This document shows positions 6,799-16,578 of a stretch of 64,000 nt of DNA, piece after piece. Position 1 is the first letter of the stretch. Every line of letters starts with the position of its first letter. The notes under the pieces were generated by a model, which saw only the letters and a list, made by a program, of their open reading frames with translations, did no database searches and was not told the origin of the DNA. This DNA is from Conexibacter sp. DBS9H8 (GTDB lineage Bacteria; Actinomycetota; Thermoleophilia; Solirubrobacterales; Solirubrobacteraceae). The DNA is taken from contig NZ_CP097128.1 in assembly GCF_023330685.1 (NCBI RefSeq), forward strand, positions 2,108,001-2,172,000. Direction: 5' to 3'. Made by a program: the position numbers and the translations under genes.

Positions 6799-8238
6799 AT
6801 GCAACTGGGCGAGTTGTTCGACCCCATCCCGGTGCCGGGCGGCGGGCCCGAGATCGTGCGGCTCGACTATGACCACCGCCGGGTCGCGCCCGGGTCGCTG
6901 TTCTTCTGCGTGCGCGGCTTCACCTCCGACGGCCACGCCTTTGCGCCTGCGGCCGCCGCATCCGGCGCTGTGGCGATCGTCGTCGACCACCGCGTTGACG
7001 GGCTCGCGCTCCCGCAGGTGGTTGTCGAGGACGTGCGCGCGGCGATGGGCCCGGCGGCAAGCCGCTTCTTCGGCGACCCAACCCGTGAGTTCGCCGTCAC
7101 CGGGGTCACCGGCACGAATGGCAAGACGACGACCGCGACGCTGATCCGATCGCTCCTGGAAGCCGACGGGCGTCAGACCGGACTGCTCGGAACGGTCACG
7201 AGCATCATCGGGGGGACGGCTGCGACGGTCAGCCGCACGACTCCGGAGGCCGTCGACCTGCAGCAGAGCTTCCGGGAGATGGTGAGCGCCGGTGATCGTG
7301 CCGCCGCGATCGAGGTGTCCTCCCACGCCCTCGACCTGCACCGCGTCGACGGTGTCCACTTCACCGCCGCCGTGTTCACGAACCTGACCCAGGATCACCT
7401 CGACTTCCATCAGACGATGGAGGCGTACTTCCAGGCCAAGCGGCGGCTGTTTTCCGAGCACGCGCCGGAGGTGGCGATCTTCAACCTCGACGACCCCTAC
7501 GGGGTTCGGCTTGCCGCCGAGTTCGGAGGGATCACCTTTGCCATCGACAATCCGCGGGCGGACGTCCGGGCCGATCACATCGACAGTGACATCCACGGCA
7601 CCCGCTTCACCCTCCGGACCCCCGAGGGTGAGGAGGAGCTCCGTTCCCCGCTGCGGGGCCGTTTCAACGTCGCGAACGTGCTCGCCGCCCTGGCGGCCGC
7701 CCACAGCCAGGGGGTTCCGCTGTCGGTGAGCCGCCGGGCGATCGCCTCGGCCGGGCAGGTGCCGGGCCGCTTCCAGACCGTTGACGCCGGCCAGCCCTTT
7801 GCCGTGATCGTCGACTACGCCCACACTCCCGACTCGCTGCACAACGTACTCCTCACGGCTCGTGCGCTCACCACCGGGCGCGTGCACGTCGTGTTCGGCT
7901 GCGGCGGGGATCGGGATCGTGGCAAGCGGCCGTTGATGGGGGAGATCGCCGTCCGTGAGGCCGACCACGTCATCATCACATCCGACAACCCGCGCTCAGA
8001 AGATCCGGCGGAGATCATTGCGGAGATCGTCGCCCCGATCCCGGGACGGGCGGAAGTCGAGGTCGACCGCGCCCGGGCGATCCACAGCGCGATCGCGTCT
8101 GCAGAGGCGGGAGACATCGTGTTGATCGCCGGAAAGGGCCATGAGCAGGGCCAGGAGTTCGCCGGAGGCCGGAAGCTGCCCTTTGACGACCTCGCGGTCG
8201 CGCGTGAGGCGCTCGGCGCCGTCCAGCGGCATGGCTAG
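6799..8238 (+). CDS. murE: UDP-MurNAc-L-Ala-D-Glu:meso-diaminopimelate ligase
   Basis: 479 residues. The ATP loop GTNGKT is at 105-110. The DNPRSEDP motif at 396-403 matches the DNPR signature of meso-diaminopimelate-adding MurE, rather than the lysine type, and predicts meso-DAP in the wall. TTPEAVDLQ and EVSSHALDLHR are also typical. It acts in the cytoplasm, adding the third residue of the stem peptide. The start is 7 nt downstream of a TAACGT box and has no Shine-Dalgarno, which suggests leaderless expression in addition to read-through from ftsI. Confidence 0.95.
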   Translation: MQLGELFDPIPVPGGGPEIVRLDYDHRRVAPGSLFFCVRGFTSDGHAFAPAAAASGAVAIVVDHRVDGLALPQVVVEDVRAAMGPAASRFFGDPTREFAVTGVTGTNGKTTTATLIRSLLEADGRQTGLLGTVTSIIGGTAATVSRTTPEAVDLQQSFREMVSAGDRAAAIEVSSHALDLHRVDGVHFTAAVFTNLTQDHLDFHQTMEAYFQAKRRLFSEHAPEVAIFNLDDPYGVRLAAEFGGITFAIDNPRADVRADHIDSDIHGTRFTLRTPEGEEELRSPLRGRFNVANVLAALAAAHSQGVPLSVSRRAIASAGQVPGRFQTVDAGQPFAVIVDYAHTPDSLHNVLLTARALTTGRVHVVFGCGGDRDRGKRPLMGEIAVREADHVIITSDNPRSEDPAEIIAEIVAPIPGRAEVEVDRARAIHSAIASAEAGDIVLIAGKGHEQGQEFAGGRKLPFDDLAVAREALGAVQRHG

Positions 8239-8250
8239 ATTGACGTCCCG

Positions 8251-9611
8251 ATGCTGAGCTGGAACGCCGAGAGGATCGCCCGGGAGGCGGGGGCGGACCT
8301 CCTCGTCAGGTCCGAGGCGGGGGTCGGCCCCGTCCGCGTCAGCGTCGACTCGCGCGCGGCCGGTCCAGGGGTCCTGTTCGTCGGCCTGCCGGGGGAACGC
8401 ACCCACGGCGGGCGGTTCGGGCCCGTGGTCCTTGCCGCGGGGGCGTGGGGTGTGCTCACCACCCCGGACCACGCGTCGTCGCTCCTGGGAGGGTCCGAAC
8501 CCACGGCTCCGGGAGTCGTTCTGTCCGCGCGGGACCCGCTTGCGGCCCTGCAGCGCCTCGCGCGTGCGTGGCGACGCGAGCTTGGTCAGGCGGGCGCCCG
8601 CGTGATCGGGGTCACCGGATCGACGGGCAAGACGTCCACCAAGGATCTCCTTGCCGCCGTGCTCGAGGGCAAGCGTGTCACGTACGCGTCGCGAGGCAAC
8701 CACAACACGGAGATCGGGCTCCCGCTCGAGCTTCTCGCCGTGCCGCCTGACACCGCGGTCGTCGTGCTCGAGATGGGGATGCGCGGGCCCGGCCAGATCG
8801 CCGAACTCGCCGCGATCGCCGAGCCGGACGTCGCCGTGATCGTCTCGATCGGCCCGGTCCACCTCGAACTGCTCGGGAGCATTGCGGCGATCGCGGCGGC
8901 CAAGGCCGAACTGATCGCCGGCCTCGGGGTGACGGGGACGGCGGTGATCCCGGCTGACGAGCCGCTGCTGGAGCCGCATGTCCGGCCGGAGTTGACCACG
9001 GTCCGGTTCGGGCCGGGAGGAGACGTGTTTCTGCGTGCGGAGGGGCCCGGCGTGGTCGAGATCGCCCTGTTTGATCGTGAGCTCGTCCTCGAGGTCGACT
9101 TTCCCCAGGCCCATCTGCGTCGCAATCTGCTGGCCGCGGTCGCCGCCGCTGACGCGGTCGGCGTCACGCCGTCCGGCCCGGTTCGCCTCGCTCTCTCACC
9201 GGGCCGGGGCGCCCGCGTGGAGCTTCCTGACGGGGTGACCCTGCTCGATGACGCCTACAACGCCAACCCGGTCTCGATGCGGGCCGCCCTGGACGAGCTC
9301 GCGGCAGCGGCGGCGCCCGAGCGCCGTCGCCGTGTCGCCGTCCTCGGCGACATGCTCGAACTGGGCCCGACGGAGATCGCCTTCCATCGCGCCATCGGGG
9401 CGTACGCGAACGGGCGCGCCGACGTGATCATCACCGTCGGTCCGCGTGCCGCGGCGATCGCCGACGCTTTCAGCGGGCCGATCCATCGGGTCGCTGACGC
9501 GGCGGCAGCGCAAGCTCGGCTCCATGACCTTCTCGGCCCCGGGGACGTTGTCCTCGTTAAGGGCTCGCGAGGGGTCGCCCTCGACCAGGTGTGCGCCGCC
9601 CTGGTGCCGGC

Positions 9612-9615
<4 letters not shown>
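8251..9615 (+). CDS. murF: UDP-MurNAc-tripeptide:D-Ala-D-Ala ligase
   Basis: 454 residues. The ATP loop GSTGKT is at 123-128 in VIGVTGSTGKTSTKDLL. NHNTEIGLP, EMGMRGPGQI and LDDAYNANPVSMRAAL are MurF-specific motifs. It adds D-Ala-D-Ala to complete the pentapeptide precursor. It starts 12 bp after murE and its stop overlaps the mraY start by 4 nt (ATGA), so the three genes are probably co-translated. Confidence 0.95.
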
Positions 9616-10652
<1,037 letters not shown>

Positions 10653-10672
10653 CGCCTCCCGCTCCCGCTGCC

Positions 10673-11956
10673 GTGCCCGCGGACGCTCGACACCCAAGCT
10701 TGCCCGCGGGCCCCTTCCTCGTCGTCGGGCTCGCCCGGTCCGGAGAGGCCGCCGCTCGGCTGCTGGCCGAGCGCGGCGAGACGGTCATCGGTGCCGACGC
10801 CGCCGGCTCTGATCGCCTCAGCGAGGTCGCTGAGAGGCTTTCGGCGATCGGCGTCGAAGTCCAGCTGCATGCCGCCGATCTCGCTCTCCTCGCACGCGCC
10901 GAGACGCTCGTCAAGAGCCCCGGCGTCCCCGCCGAAGCTCCGCTCGTCACGGGCGCCCGCAAGCGCGGGATGCCGGTGCTCGGCGAGCTCGAATTGGCCT
11001 GGCGCCTCCTGTCGAACGAGTTCATCGCGGTGACCGGTACGAACGGGAAGACCACCACCACCGAGTGGATCGCCCATATCCACAGGGTTGCCGGCGCCCC
11101 GGTGGCCACGGCCGGTAACGTCGGCACCGCCCTCTCATCACTCGTGGACCGAGTCGACCCGGCGGCCACGATCGTCGCCGAATGCTCCTCCTTTCAACTG
11201 GAGGACTGCGTCGCCTTCTCCCCGGAGGCGGCCGTCCTGCTCAACCTCAGCCCCGATCACCTCGACCGACACCACAGCTTCGCCGCCTACCGCGACGCCA
11301 AGCATCGGATCTTCGCCCACCAGCGGCCGACCGACGTCGCCGTCCTCCCGGAGGGCTATCAAGTGCCCACCCGGGCCCGCCAGGTTCGCTTTGGTGGCGT
11401 GGCGGAGACCGCGGTGACTCTCCCGGGTCGTCACAACCGCGCCAACGCGGCGGCTGCGGCGGCGGTCTGTCTCGCCCGCGGCCTGGCTCCCGACGCCGTC
11501 ACCGAGGGCCTCCTCAGCTTCCGCGGGGTACCCCATCGCCTCGAGCTCGTCAGCGACCGCGACGGCATTCGCTACGTCAACGACTCCAAGGCGACGAACG
11601 TCGACTCGACGCTGACCGCGCTCGCCGCCGTCCCCGCCGGGGTGCACCTCATCCTCGGCGGCCAGGGCAAGGCTCAGGACTTCGGTCCCCTCGTCGACGC
11701 GGTCGCCGCACGGTGTGCGGCCGTATACCTGATCGGAGAGGACGCCGAGCAGATCGGGAGGACTCTCGCGCGGGCGGGCGTCCCGATCATCCACGCCGGC
11801 GAGCTCGCCGACGCCGTCGAGGCGGCCCGAGTCGCGGTCCGGCGGAGTGCGGCGCCGGCGCCGGTGACGATCCTGCTCTCACCGGCGTGCGCGAGTTTTG
11901 ATCAGTTCGCCGACTTCGAGGCCCGCGGGGACGCGTTCCGGGAGCTCGTCCGCTGA
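10673..11956 (+). CDS. murD: UDP-MurNAc-L-alanine:D-glutamate ligase
   Basis: 427 residues from a GTG at 10673, 20 bp after mraY. It has a Rossmann-like N-terminus (FLVVGLARSGEAAARLL), the ATP loop GTNGKTTTTEW, and the NLSPDHLDRH and NDSKATN motifs of MurD. It adds the second stem-peptide residue. The TGA shares its last A with the ftsW ATG (TGATG at 11954), which indicates coupling. Confidence 0.94.
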   Translation: MPADARHPSLPAGPFLVVGLARSGEAAARLLAERGETVIGADAAGSDRLSEVAERLSAIGVEVQLHAADLALLARAETLVKSPGVPAEAPLVTGARKRGMPVLGELELAWRLLSNEFIAVTGTNGKTTTTEWIAHIHRVAGAPVATAGNVGTALSSLVDRVDPAATIVAECSSFQLEDCVAFSPEAAVLLNLSPDHLDRHHSFAAYRDAKHRIFAHQRPTDVAVLPEGYQVPTRARQVRFGGVAETAVTLPGRHNRANAAAAAAVCLARGLAPDAVTEGLLSFRGVPHRLELVSDRDGIRYVNDSKATNVDSTLTALAAVPAGVHLILGGQGKAQDFGPLVDAVAARCAAVYLIGEDAEQIGRTLARAGVPIIHAGELADAVEAARVAVRRSAAPAPVTILLSPACASFDQFADFEARGDAFRELVR

Positions 11957-13308
11957 TGACGACGACCACGACCACGAGCACCCCAACGGCCGGAGTGACC
12001 GCCGCGAGCCGCACCGGCGCCCGGCGGACCACCCGCCGGTCCCAGCCTCCGCTCGAACACCGCGTTCTGATGACGGCGACCCTGCTCCTGCTCGCCTTCG
12101 GGGCGGTGATGGTCTACTCGGCGTCGAGCCCCCTCGGGGCGATCAGCGGCGGCGGGCTCGGGACCAAGGAGTTCGTGATGTACCTCATCGCCGCGGCGAT
12201 CGGCCTCACGGTGATGCGCTTCACCGAGCGGCACGGATTTGCGTTCCTCACCCCGGAGGTCGTCCGGTGGGGGCTGTGGGGATCGTTTGCGCTGCTCGTC
12301 GCCGTTCTCGTCCCCGGCATCGGACGTTCGGTTCTCGGCGCCCGCCGCTGGATCGGCACGTCCAGTCTCGAGTTTCAGCCGTCCGAGATCATGAAGCTGG
12401 CGCTCATCCTCTACGTCGCCCGTTACCTCGCCGACAACCCCAGGCGCCTCACGCGCGGGCTGCGGCCCGCGCTCGCGCCGGTCGGAGTCGCCGTGCTGCC
12501 CGCGTGTGGACTCATCTACCTCGAGCCCGACCTCGGGACCGCGATGATCGTGATCTTCAGCATCGGCGCGCTCCTCGTCGCCGGCGGGGTTCCGATGAAG
12601 TACCTCGGCACGGTCGCCGCGGTCGGTTTCGTCATCGTTCTCGGGCTGATCATGTCAAGCTCCTATGAGGCGGCGCGGCTCACGTCGTTCCTGCACCCGT
12701 GGTCGAGCATCAAGACGACCGGCTTCCAGAGCGTCGAGGGGATGGTCGGCGTCGGCTCCGGCGGCATCTTCGGGGTCGGGCTCGGGCAGGGGCTGATCAA
12801 GGACTTCTACCTCCCCGAGGCCCAGACCGACTTCATCCTCGCCGTGATCGGCGACGAGCTCGGGGTCGTCGGCATCGTCGGCCTCCTCGTGCTGTACGGG
12901 ATGATCGCCTTCGCCGGGCTCCGTACCGCCCGGAAGGCGGCGACCCGCTACGCAAAGCTCGTCGCCGTTGGCATCACCTCCCTGATCCTCTGCCAGGCGC
13001 TGCTCAACTCCTTCGTCGTGCTCGGAATCGCCCCGCTCACGGGCGTCCCGCTGCCGTTCGTGTCCTACGCTCCGACGTCATTGATCGTGCTGCTCGCCTC
13101 CGTCGGGGTGCTGTTGAACATCGCCCGCCCCTCAGCCCGGGAGCTCCGGGCCGTCGACGCCGACCGCGCTGCGGTGCCGGCGAGTGCGGGCGGGTCCCAG
13201 ACGCGAGGAGGTGAACGCCGTGGCGAGACCTCGGGTGCTGATCGCGGCGGGCGGTACGGCGGGGCACGTGGTGCCGGCGCTGGCCGTCGCCGACGCGCTG
13301 TCGGCTGA
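11956..13308 (+). CDS. ftsW: Septal peptidoglycan glycosyltransferase FtsW
   Basis: 450 residues of the SEDS family. A Thr-rich N-terminal tail (MTTTTTTSTPTAG) precedes about ten membrane helices. VYSASSP, RRWIGTSSLEFQPSEIMKLA, YLEPDLGTAM, the EAQTDFILAVIGDELG signature and PLPFVSY are all present. It polymerises lipid II at the septum with FtsI. Beyond the last helix the frame continues through about 55 residues of Arg/Gly-rich sequence, and its final 89 nt overlap the murG start in another frame. That tail may be a by-product of the overlap rather than a conserved domain. Confidence 0.94.
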   Translation: MTTTTTTSTPTAGVTAASRTGARRTTRRSQPPLEHRVLMTATLLLLAFGAVMVYSASSPLGAISGGGLGTKEFVMYLIAAAIGLTVMRFTERHGFAFLTPEVVRWGLWGSFALLVAVLVPGIGRSVLGARRWIGTSSLEFQPSEIMKLALILYVARYLADNPRRLTRGLRPALAPVGVAVLPACGLIYLEPDLGTAMIVIFSIGALLVAGGVPMKYLGTVAAVGFVIVLGLIMSSSYEAARLTSFLHPWSSIKTTGFQSVEGMVGVGSGGIFGVGLGQGLIKDFYLPEAQTDFILAVIGDELGVVGIVGLLVLYGMIAFAGLRTARKAATRYAKLVAVGITSLILCQALLNSFVVLGIAPLTGVPLPFVSYAPTSLIVLLASVGVLLNIARPSARELRAVDADRAAVPASAGGSQTRGGERRGETSGADRGGRYGGARGAGAGRRRRAVG

Positions 13309-14308
13309 GGGCGCCGACGTCATCTTCGTCGGCGGCGACCGTCAGGAGGTGGTCCTCGTCCCTGAGGCCGGGTACCCCTTCCACGGGCTCCGAGTCGTGT
13401 CGCTGCCGCGGCGGGATCCGCTTCGGGTGCCGCGGGCGGTGGCGATCGATGCCCGCGCCCTGGTGGTCGCCCGACAGTTGCTGCGCGACATCGATCCCGA
13501 TGTCGTGCTCGGCGGCGGCGGGTACGTCGCCGGGCCGGTCGGGCTCGCCGCCTGCCTGCAGGGCCGGCCGCTCGTGCTCACCGAGATCGACTCTCACCTC
13601 GGGCTCACGAACCGGCTTCTCGCCCCGTTCGCCCAGCGCATCTGCCTCGGACTGCCGATCCCGGGGCGCTCCGGAGCGCGCTACGTCGTCACCGGCCGCC
13701 CGCTCCCAGCCGCCCGCGGCGACCGGGCCGCCGGCCGCGCCCGCTTCGGCGTGGCGGACGCTGAGGTCCTGATCGTCGTCTGTGGCGGTTCGCTCGGGGC
13801 GGCGAGCATCAACGGCGCCGCACTGAAGGCCTTCGCTGAGGGTTCCCTGCCCGGGGTCGGCGCGATCCGGGTTCTGCACGCCGCCGGTGAGCGGGACCTT
13901 CCGTCCCTCACCGTCCCTGGCCCGTTCTATGACCTGCGCGGTTATGTCCCGAACCTCGTCGACGCGCTCGCGGCGGCCGACCTCGTCATCTCGCGCTCCG
14001 GTGGCTCGATCTTCGAGATCGCAGCGGCCGGGGTTCCCTCGATCCTCATCCCGTCCCCGAACGTGACCGGCGACCACCAGACGCCCAACGCCCGCTGGCT
14101 CGTCGACGCCGGTGGCGCCGTCCTGCTCCCCGACGATGAACTCACCCCTCAGCGTCTCGCCGCTGAGGCGACGACGATCCTCGCCGACGGTACCCGCCGT
14201 GCGAACATGGCGGCCGCTGCGGCTGGCCGTGCCCGCCCCGGGGCGGCGACGGCCGTGGCCGCAGAGGTGCTCTCCCTCGCGCACGGGAGCCGCCGACCGT
14301 CAGAGTAG
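13220..14308 (+). CDS. murG: Lipid II synthase (undecaprenyl-PP-MurNAc-pentapeptide GlcNAc transferase)
   Basis: 362 residues from the GTG at 13220, chosen because an AGGAG ends 9 nt upstream and MARPRVLIAAGGTAGHV matches the MurG N-terminus. The glycine loop GGTAGH (11-16), GGGGYVAGPVG, VCGGSLGA and SRSGGSIFEIAAAG are diagnostic. It adds GlcNAc to lipid I at the inner membrane face. Its first 89 nt overlap ftsW. After it the dcw order is broken: the next gene faces the other way, and murC comes only at 19578. Confidence 0.94.
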   Translation: MARPRVLIAAGGTAGHVVPALAVADALSAEGADVIFVGGDRQEVVLVPEAGYPFHGLRVVSLPRRDPLRVPRAVAIDARALVVARQLLRDIDPDVVLGGGGYVAGPVGLAACLQGRPLVLTEIDSHLGLTNRLLAPFAQRICLGLPIPGRSGARYVVTGRPLPAARGDRAAGRARFGVADAEVLIVVCGGSLGAASINGAALKAFAEGSLPGVGAIRVLHAAGERDLPSLTVPGPFYDLRGYVPNLVDALAAADLVISRSGGSIFEIAAAGVPSILIPSPNVTGDHQTPNARWLVDAGGAVLLPDDELTPQRLAAEATTILADGTRRANMAAAAAGRARPGAATAVAAEVLSLAHGSRRPSE

Positions 14309-14319
14309 GGAAGTGACGC

Positions 14320-14730
14320 TCAGGACGTCCGGGGATCCCCCGGTTCGCCGGGCTCGTTGATCAGGTCGCTGGGAGCGAGGATGAAGACCTCACACATCAT
14401 GTCCGGGTCCTGCTGGTTGCCGCTCATGAAGCCGATCACCTTGCGTCCTGTGGCCTGCTCGATCACCGCCTCGAAGCGATCGCGCATGAGGTCTTGAAAG
14501 GCCATCCGCTGCTGGATGACGATCGCGCCGCGGCCACCCTGGAGCAGGGTCTGCTCGACCCGCGTGAAGCCCCCGCGGAGGACGCAGACGACGAGGTCGT
14601 CTTCGTAGTAGGTCTTGGCCCGGCTCGGGCCACGACCGTAGAACTCCTTGAGCAGCGCGACGAGGCCGTCCGATATCTCCGTCAGCGCGTCACCGTGATT
14701 CTGGGGACGCGTGACCTTCGGCGGGTTCAT
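14320..14730 (-). CDS. DUF2294 (MpsC-like) protein A
   Basis: 136 residues from the ATG at 14730, placed 6 nt after a TATGGT box, so probably leaderless; the ORF extends upstream but without coding look. The core EDDLVVCVLRGGFTRVEQTLLQ, MAFQDLMRDRFEAVIEQATGRKV and a final DMMCEVFIL resemble DUF2294/PF10057, a family named for a proposed role in a sodium-translocating membrane-potential system (MpsC). No membrane helix is visible, and the biochemical role is not established. It is divergent from, and paralogous to, the gene at 14867. Its 3' end lies 11 bp from the murG stop, in convergent orientation. Confidence 0.75.
   Translation of the reverse strand: MNPPKVTRPQNHGDALTEISDGLVALLKEFYGRGPSRAKTYYEDDLVVCVLRGGFTRVEQTLLQGGRGAIVIQQRMAFQDLMRDRFEAVIEQATGRKVIGFMSGNQQDPDMMCEVFILAPSDLINEPGEPGDPRTS
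14329..14343. terminator. Short GC hairpin at the murG/DUF2294 junction
   Basis: CCGGGG (14329-14334) and CCCCGG (14338-14343) flank a 3-nt loop, 21 bp past the murG stop and inside the end of the convergent gene. It could end murG transcription; no T tract. Confidence 0.35.
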
Positions 14731-14736
14731 CGACCC

Positions 14737-14742
14737 ACCATA
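14737..14742 (-). promoter_or_regulatory. Putative -10 box (TATGGT) for DUF2294 protein A
   Basis: TATGGT on the minus strand ends 6 nt before the ATG at 14730, the spacing expected for a leaderless transcript. Confidence 0.5.
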
Positions 14743-14786
14743 CCGCCGAGGACCAAGCGTTTCGCATCTGCGCGCGGCGGGTCGGG

Positions 14787-14792
14787 TATGCT
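14787..14792 (+). promoter_or_regulatory. Putative -10 box (TATGCT) for DUF2294 protein B
   Basis: TATGCT on the plus strand would start an mRNA near 14799 with a leader of about 68 nt that contains a purine-rich GAGAGAG ribosome site before the ATG at 14867. Unlike its divergent partner, this gene seems to have a conventional leader. Confidence 0.35.
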
Positions 14793-14866
14793 CGCAGGAG
14801 CCCGGCGGGTTCCCGTCCTTCTGCCTTTCGTGCGACACCGAACCGGAGGATGAGAGAGAGCGGCGC

Positions 14867-15274
14867 ATGGCGTCCCCCCGAGGTCCGCTCAGTGGCAGCG
14901 AACTGCTGCTCGCCGTAACGAGCGCGATGGTCGGATTTCACTACCGGTACTACCACCGCGAGCCGGTGTCCGCCAGGACGATCCTCCTTGGCGACGATCT
15001 TCTCGCCTGCGTGCTGAGTGGCGTCTACACCGACGTCGAGAAGACGCTGATCGAGGTCCAGCGCGGCACGATCGTGCAAGAGGTGCGCAACGCGTTCCAG
15101 AACGCCATGCAGGATCGGTTCATCGAGGCGGTCGAGCGACTCACGGGCCGCACGGTGCTCGCGTTCATCTCCAACCATCACGTCGGCCCGGACATCGAGA
15201 TCGAGTTGTTCTTCCTCACCCCGGCGGCTTCCGGAGGGGCAACTCCGGAGGACCGGGGGACCGGCGAGACGTGA
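14867..15274 (+). CDS. DUF2294 (MpsC-like) protein B
   Basis: 135 residues from the ATG at 14867 with GAGAGAG 8-14 nt upstream. It aligns with the protein at 14320-14730: GDDLLACVLSGVYTDVEKTLIE, NAFQNAMQDRFIEAVERLTGRTV and DIEIELFFL occupy the same positions. The two genes are head to head, sharing a 136-bp intergenic region, and look like an ancient duplication rather than a recent one. Family function is unclear (DUF2294/PF10057). An 8-residue HYRYYHRE segment before the core has no counterpart in the sister protein. No membrane helix. Confidence 0.75.
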   Translation: MASPRGPLSGSELLLAVTSAMVGFHYRYYHREPVSARTILLGDDLLACVLSGVYTDVEKTLIEVQRGTIVQEVRNAFQNAMQDRFIEAVERLTGRTVLAFISNHHVGPDIEIELFFLTPAASGGATPEDRGTGET

Positions 15275-15283
15275 CTCGCCAAC

Positions 15284-15310
15284 GGGGCTTCGGCGGGATG
15301 CCTGAGCCCC
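15284..15310 (+). terminator. Terminator-like hairpin after DUF2294 protein B
   Basis: GGGGCT (15284-15289) pairs with AGCCCC (15305-15310), and an inner GGC/GCC extends the stem across a single mismatch to a 5-nt loop. It begins 10 bp after the stop at 15274. Confidence 0.5.
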
Positions 15311-15449
15311 GCGGGTGGGGGTCCTGGAGACTGGACGTCGACGACCCTGATCACTATCGTTCGGAAGGAGGGCAGCGACTGACGTCGGTGCAGACCGGCA
15401 GCACGCTCTGACTTCGCCGAACGTTGATCGCGATCGCGGAGCCGCGCCC

Positions 15450-15917
15450 ATGTCCTCAGCACCCACCCCCGCCCCAGACACCGCAGTCCCGGAGGAGGTG
15501 CTCCGTCAGTGGGGGCTCACCATCCGGTGTGGCCGCCATGATGCCGTCAACTTCGCTCTGTGGGGCGAACTTGACCTGATGTCCGCCCCGCTGCTGAGTG
15601 CGGCGCTGGCGGCTCGCCGTGAGCGCCTCGTCGTCCTCGACGTCAGCGCGCTCGCGTTCATCGACCTCGTCGGGATGTGGACGATCACGATGGCGGGCGA
15701 AGGCAGGCGACGCGCGGGAGGGCGCCTGATCCTCGTCGGCCTCACGGGACAGGTTGCGCGCCTCTATGGCCTGATGCCGCCCGCCCTGCGTCCCGACGGC
15801 ATCCTGCTGTCCGAGACCCCCCCACCGCATGGAGCCTCAGCGACTCGGGCGGGCGAGCCGACGCTCCAGCGTGCCGACACCGAGACGCACCTGCCCCTTG
15901 ACCGTGCCCAGCGGTAG
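15450..15917 (+). CDS. STAS-domain protein (anti-sigma antagonist-like) lacking the phospho-serine
   Basis: 155 residues. Residues about 22-120 fit a STAS domain: strand FALWGELDLMSAPLL, then VVLDVSALAFIDLVGMWTI and GGRLILVGLTGQVARLYGL. In active anti-sigma factor antagonists the loop reads D-S-S-G, with serine phosphorylated by the anti-sigma kinase; here it is D72-L-V-G75, with no serine. Such proteins may bind partners constitutively or do another job. The last ~28 residues lie outside the domain and overlap the 3' end of the convergent sigma factor gene by 81 nt. No RsbW-like kinase is present in the window. The ATG at 15450 lacks a strong ribosome site. Confidence 0.72.
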   Translation: MSSAPTPAPDTAVPEEVLRQWGLTIRCGRHDAVNFALWGELDLMSAPLLSAALAARRERLVVLDVSALAFIDLVGMWTITMAGEGRRRAGGRLILVGLTGQVARLYGLMPPALRPDGILLSETPPPHGASATRAGEPTLQRADTETHLPLDRAQR

Positions 15918-16460
15918 TCCGACCCGTCGGGCGATCTCGGTGTGGGAGAGGCCAGCGTAGTAGCTCAGGCAGATGGCCTCGCGTTGGCGCTCGGGAAGCC
16001 GGAGCAGTGCGGCTCTCACCTCTGCCACCTGCTCAGTGAGAGCCGTCGCATCAGCAAGATCGGCCGGACCGTCATCCTCGAGGCACGTCGCCTGCGCGAC
16101 CGTCTGGCGGGCGAGTTCGCGCCCGTTCCGGCGCATCACGTCGATCGCGCGATTGCGAACGGTCCCCAGGAGCCAGGCGGCGACCGTGCCGCGGTCTGCC
16201 CGGTAACTCCGCGGGTTACGCCAGAGGGAGAGGAACGCGTCCTGGACGGCGTCCTCGCTGTCGGTCCACTGTCCACAGATCGACTGGGCCAGGCGTAGAC
16301 CGCGCCGGTGATAGCGCCGGTAGAGCTCCGCGTACGCGTCCGCTTGGCCGAGGCAGACTGCGTTCATGAGGGCGACATCCAGGGCGGTCGTCAGCCCTCG
16401 AGAGCCCGGAGTGGCTGCGCGAGAGCCGAGCGCAGCAGAGTGAGGTTGAAAGGGGAGCAT
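15837..16460 (-). CDS. ECF-family RNA polymerase sigma factor
   Basis: 207 residues. Region 2 is clear (AYAELYRRYHRRGLRLA, SEDAVQDAFLSLWRNP, AWLLGTVRNRAIDVMRR), as is region 4 (LLRLPERQREAICLSYYAGLS, HTEIARRVGLPLGTVKGQV). The linker is short, as in ECF sigma factors. The start could also be the ATG at 16367 (MNAVCLGQ), closer to where region 2 begins; the longer form is given because no ribosome site decides. No anti-sigma factor gene is adjacent; its convergent neighbour is a STAS protein. A palindromic element at 16536-16578 lies over its likely promoter. Confidence 0.85.
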   Translation of the reverse strand: MLPFQPHSAALGSRAATPGSRGLTTALDVALMNAVCLGQADAYAELYRRYHRRGLRLAQSICGQWTDSEDAVQDAFLSLWRNPRSYRADRGTVAAWLLGTVRNRAIDVMRRNGRELARQTVAQATCLEDDGPADLADATALTEQVAEVRAALLRLPERQREAICLSYYAGLSHTEIARRVGLPLGTVKGQVRLGVGTLERRLARPSR

Positions 16461-16535
16461 GGAACCGCGCGTGCCTGGGACCGCGGAAGTCCAGGCTCAC
16501 GCTTCTGTCATCGCCAGCCCCGTGAGTGGCCCTCT

Positions 16536-16578
16536 GTCCATCACCATACCGTCCATCGCCCGTGCGGGTGACGGACGG
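16536..16578. promoter_or_regulatory. Palindrome and half-site repeats at the sigma factor promoter
   Basis: CCGTCCATCGCCC (16549-16561) and GGGTGACGGACGG (16566-16578) pair at 12 of 13 positions (one G-T) around a 4-nt loop. The half-site GTCCATC occurs at 16536 and 16551, and its near-inverse GACGGAC ends the right arm. On the minus strand a TATGGT (16548-16543) next to it could be the -10 of the sigma gene, putting the palindrome over the -35 region, as expected for an operator. Confidence 0.45.
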
